Virus record (IMG/VR): IMGVR_UViG_3300032242_002852
Span: 1 to 37,363 of that record
Strand: one strand, 5' to 3'
DNA length: 37,363 bases
Source of the DNA: a virus
This document shows, piece after piece, positions 37,259 through 37,363 of the stretch; position 1 is the first letter of the stretch, and each line of letters opens with the position of its first letter. The position numbers were made by a program, and so were the translations under genes. Below the pieces are notes generated by a model. The model did not search any database and was not told where the DNA came from. It worked only from the letters and a program-made list of their open reading frames with translations.

Positions 37259-37363
37259 ATTATACGCCGACGGCGCTGCTATGGATGGTATTATCGAAGC
37301 TGCTAAAGATTTTATGATCACTGGATTCACGACGAATCCAACATTGATGAGGCAAGCTGGCGT
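37251..37363 (+). CDS. TalC-type transaldolase, N-terminal part (cut by window end)
   Basis: The first 37 residues are visible (MIKLYADGAAMDGII then FTTNPTLMRQAGV), matching the start of small transaldolases/fructose-6-phosphate aldolases (FxDTAN... VTTNPSL). The Schiff-base Lys lies outside the window. Transaldolase forms or consumes sedoheptulose-7-phosphate, the substrate of GmhA, so it probably feeds the heptose cassette. The ATG overlaps the gmhB stop. Confidence 0.8.
   Translation, partial: MIKLYADGAAMDGIIEAAKDFMITGFTTNPTLMRQAG

Overview
The window is a continuous piece of the genome of a large T4-like tailed phage (myovirus) that infects a Gram-negative host. Seven exact copies of the T4-type late promoter TATAAATA sit just upstream of genes. 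There are T4-type genes (gp61-like primase, NrdA/NrdB, ThyX), families typical of T4-like phages of aquatic bacteria (the KxDG/nucleotidyltransferase fusion, a DUF6321-like protein, SpeD-like, ClpP-like, YkuK-like RNase H fold), two tRNAs, and tightly packed genes with 1-30 base overlaps. Lipoprotein signals, a CsgG outer-membrane pore, LpxH-like and heptose genes point to a Gram-negative, probably aquatic proteobacterial host; I cannot name it.

Layout. (1) 1-12868: end of an unidentified gene, a late-promoter/terminator unit with no ORF, then virion and virion-associated genes: PD-(D/E)XK-like protein, ligase-like/nucleotidyltransferase fusion, tail-fibre-like proteins, a HAD phosphatase, Dps, two repeat proteins and decoration or fibre proteins. 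Four proteins here begin with a short leader resembling the capsid-targeting sequence of T4 internal proteins. (2) 12869-15711: a sigma70-like promoter, primase, small unknown genes and ThyX. (3) 15707-22292: the most unusual block. A late promoter drives csgF-, csgG- and curlin-like genes, a FecR-domain protein and a CHASE2-adenylate cyclase, followed by an LpxH-like phosphatase and a GT4 glycosyltransferase. (4) 22289-22992, minus strand: three overlapping small membrane proteins. (5) 23009-26774: ribonucleotide reductase with two small ORFs between the subunit genes. (6) 26799-31470: small genes, a secreted nuclease, GIY-YIG protein, two tRNAs, an RNase-H-like protein, RlpA-like protein, a secreted peptidoglycan hydrolase and a ClpP-like protease. 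(7) 31482-33838: methyltransferase-like, membrane and unknown genes. (8) 33690-37363: behind a perfect consensus sigma70 promoter, glutaredoxin, SpeD-like, Prx5-like peroxiredoxin, then a heptose cassette (nucleotidyltransferase, GmhA, GmhB) running into a transaldolase cut by the window end.

How it may work together (inference). The phage seems equipped to remodel the host envelope: an amyloid secretion pore with its own fibre subunit and a membrane cAMP cyclase late in infection, plus glycolipid and heptose enzymes. A separate theme is proteins that may be packaged in the head and delivered with the DNA. The curli-FecR-cyclase operon is the best candidate for an undescribed system.
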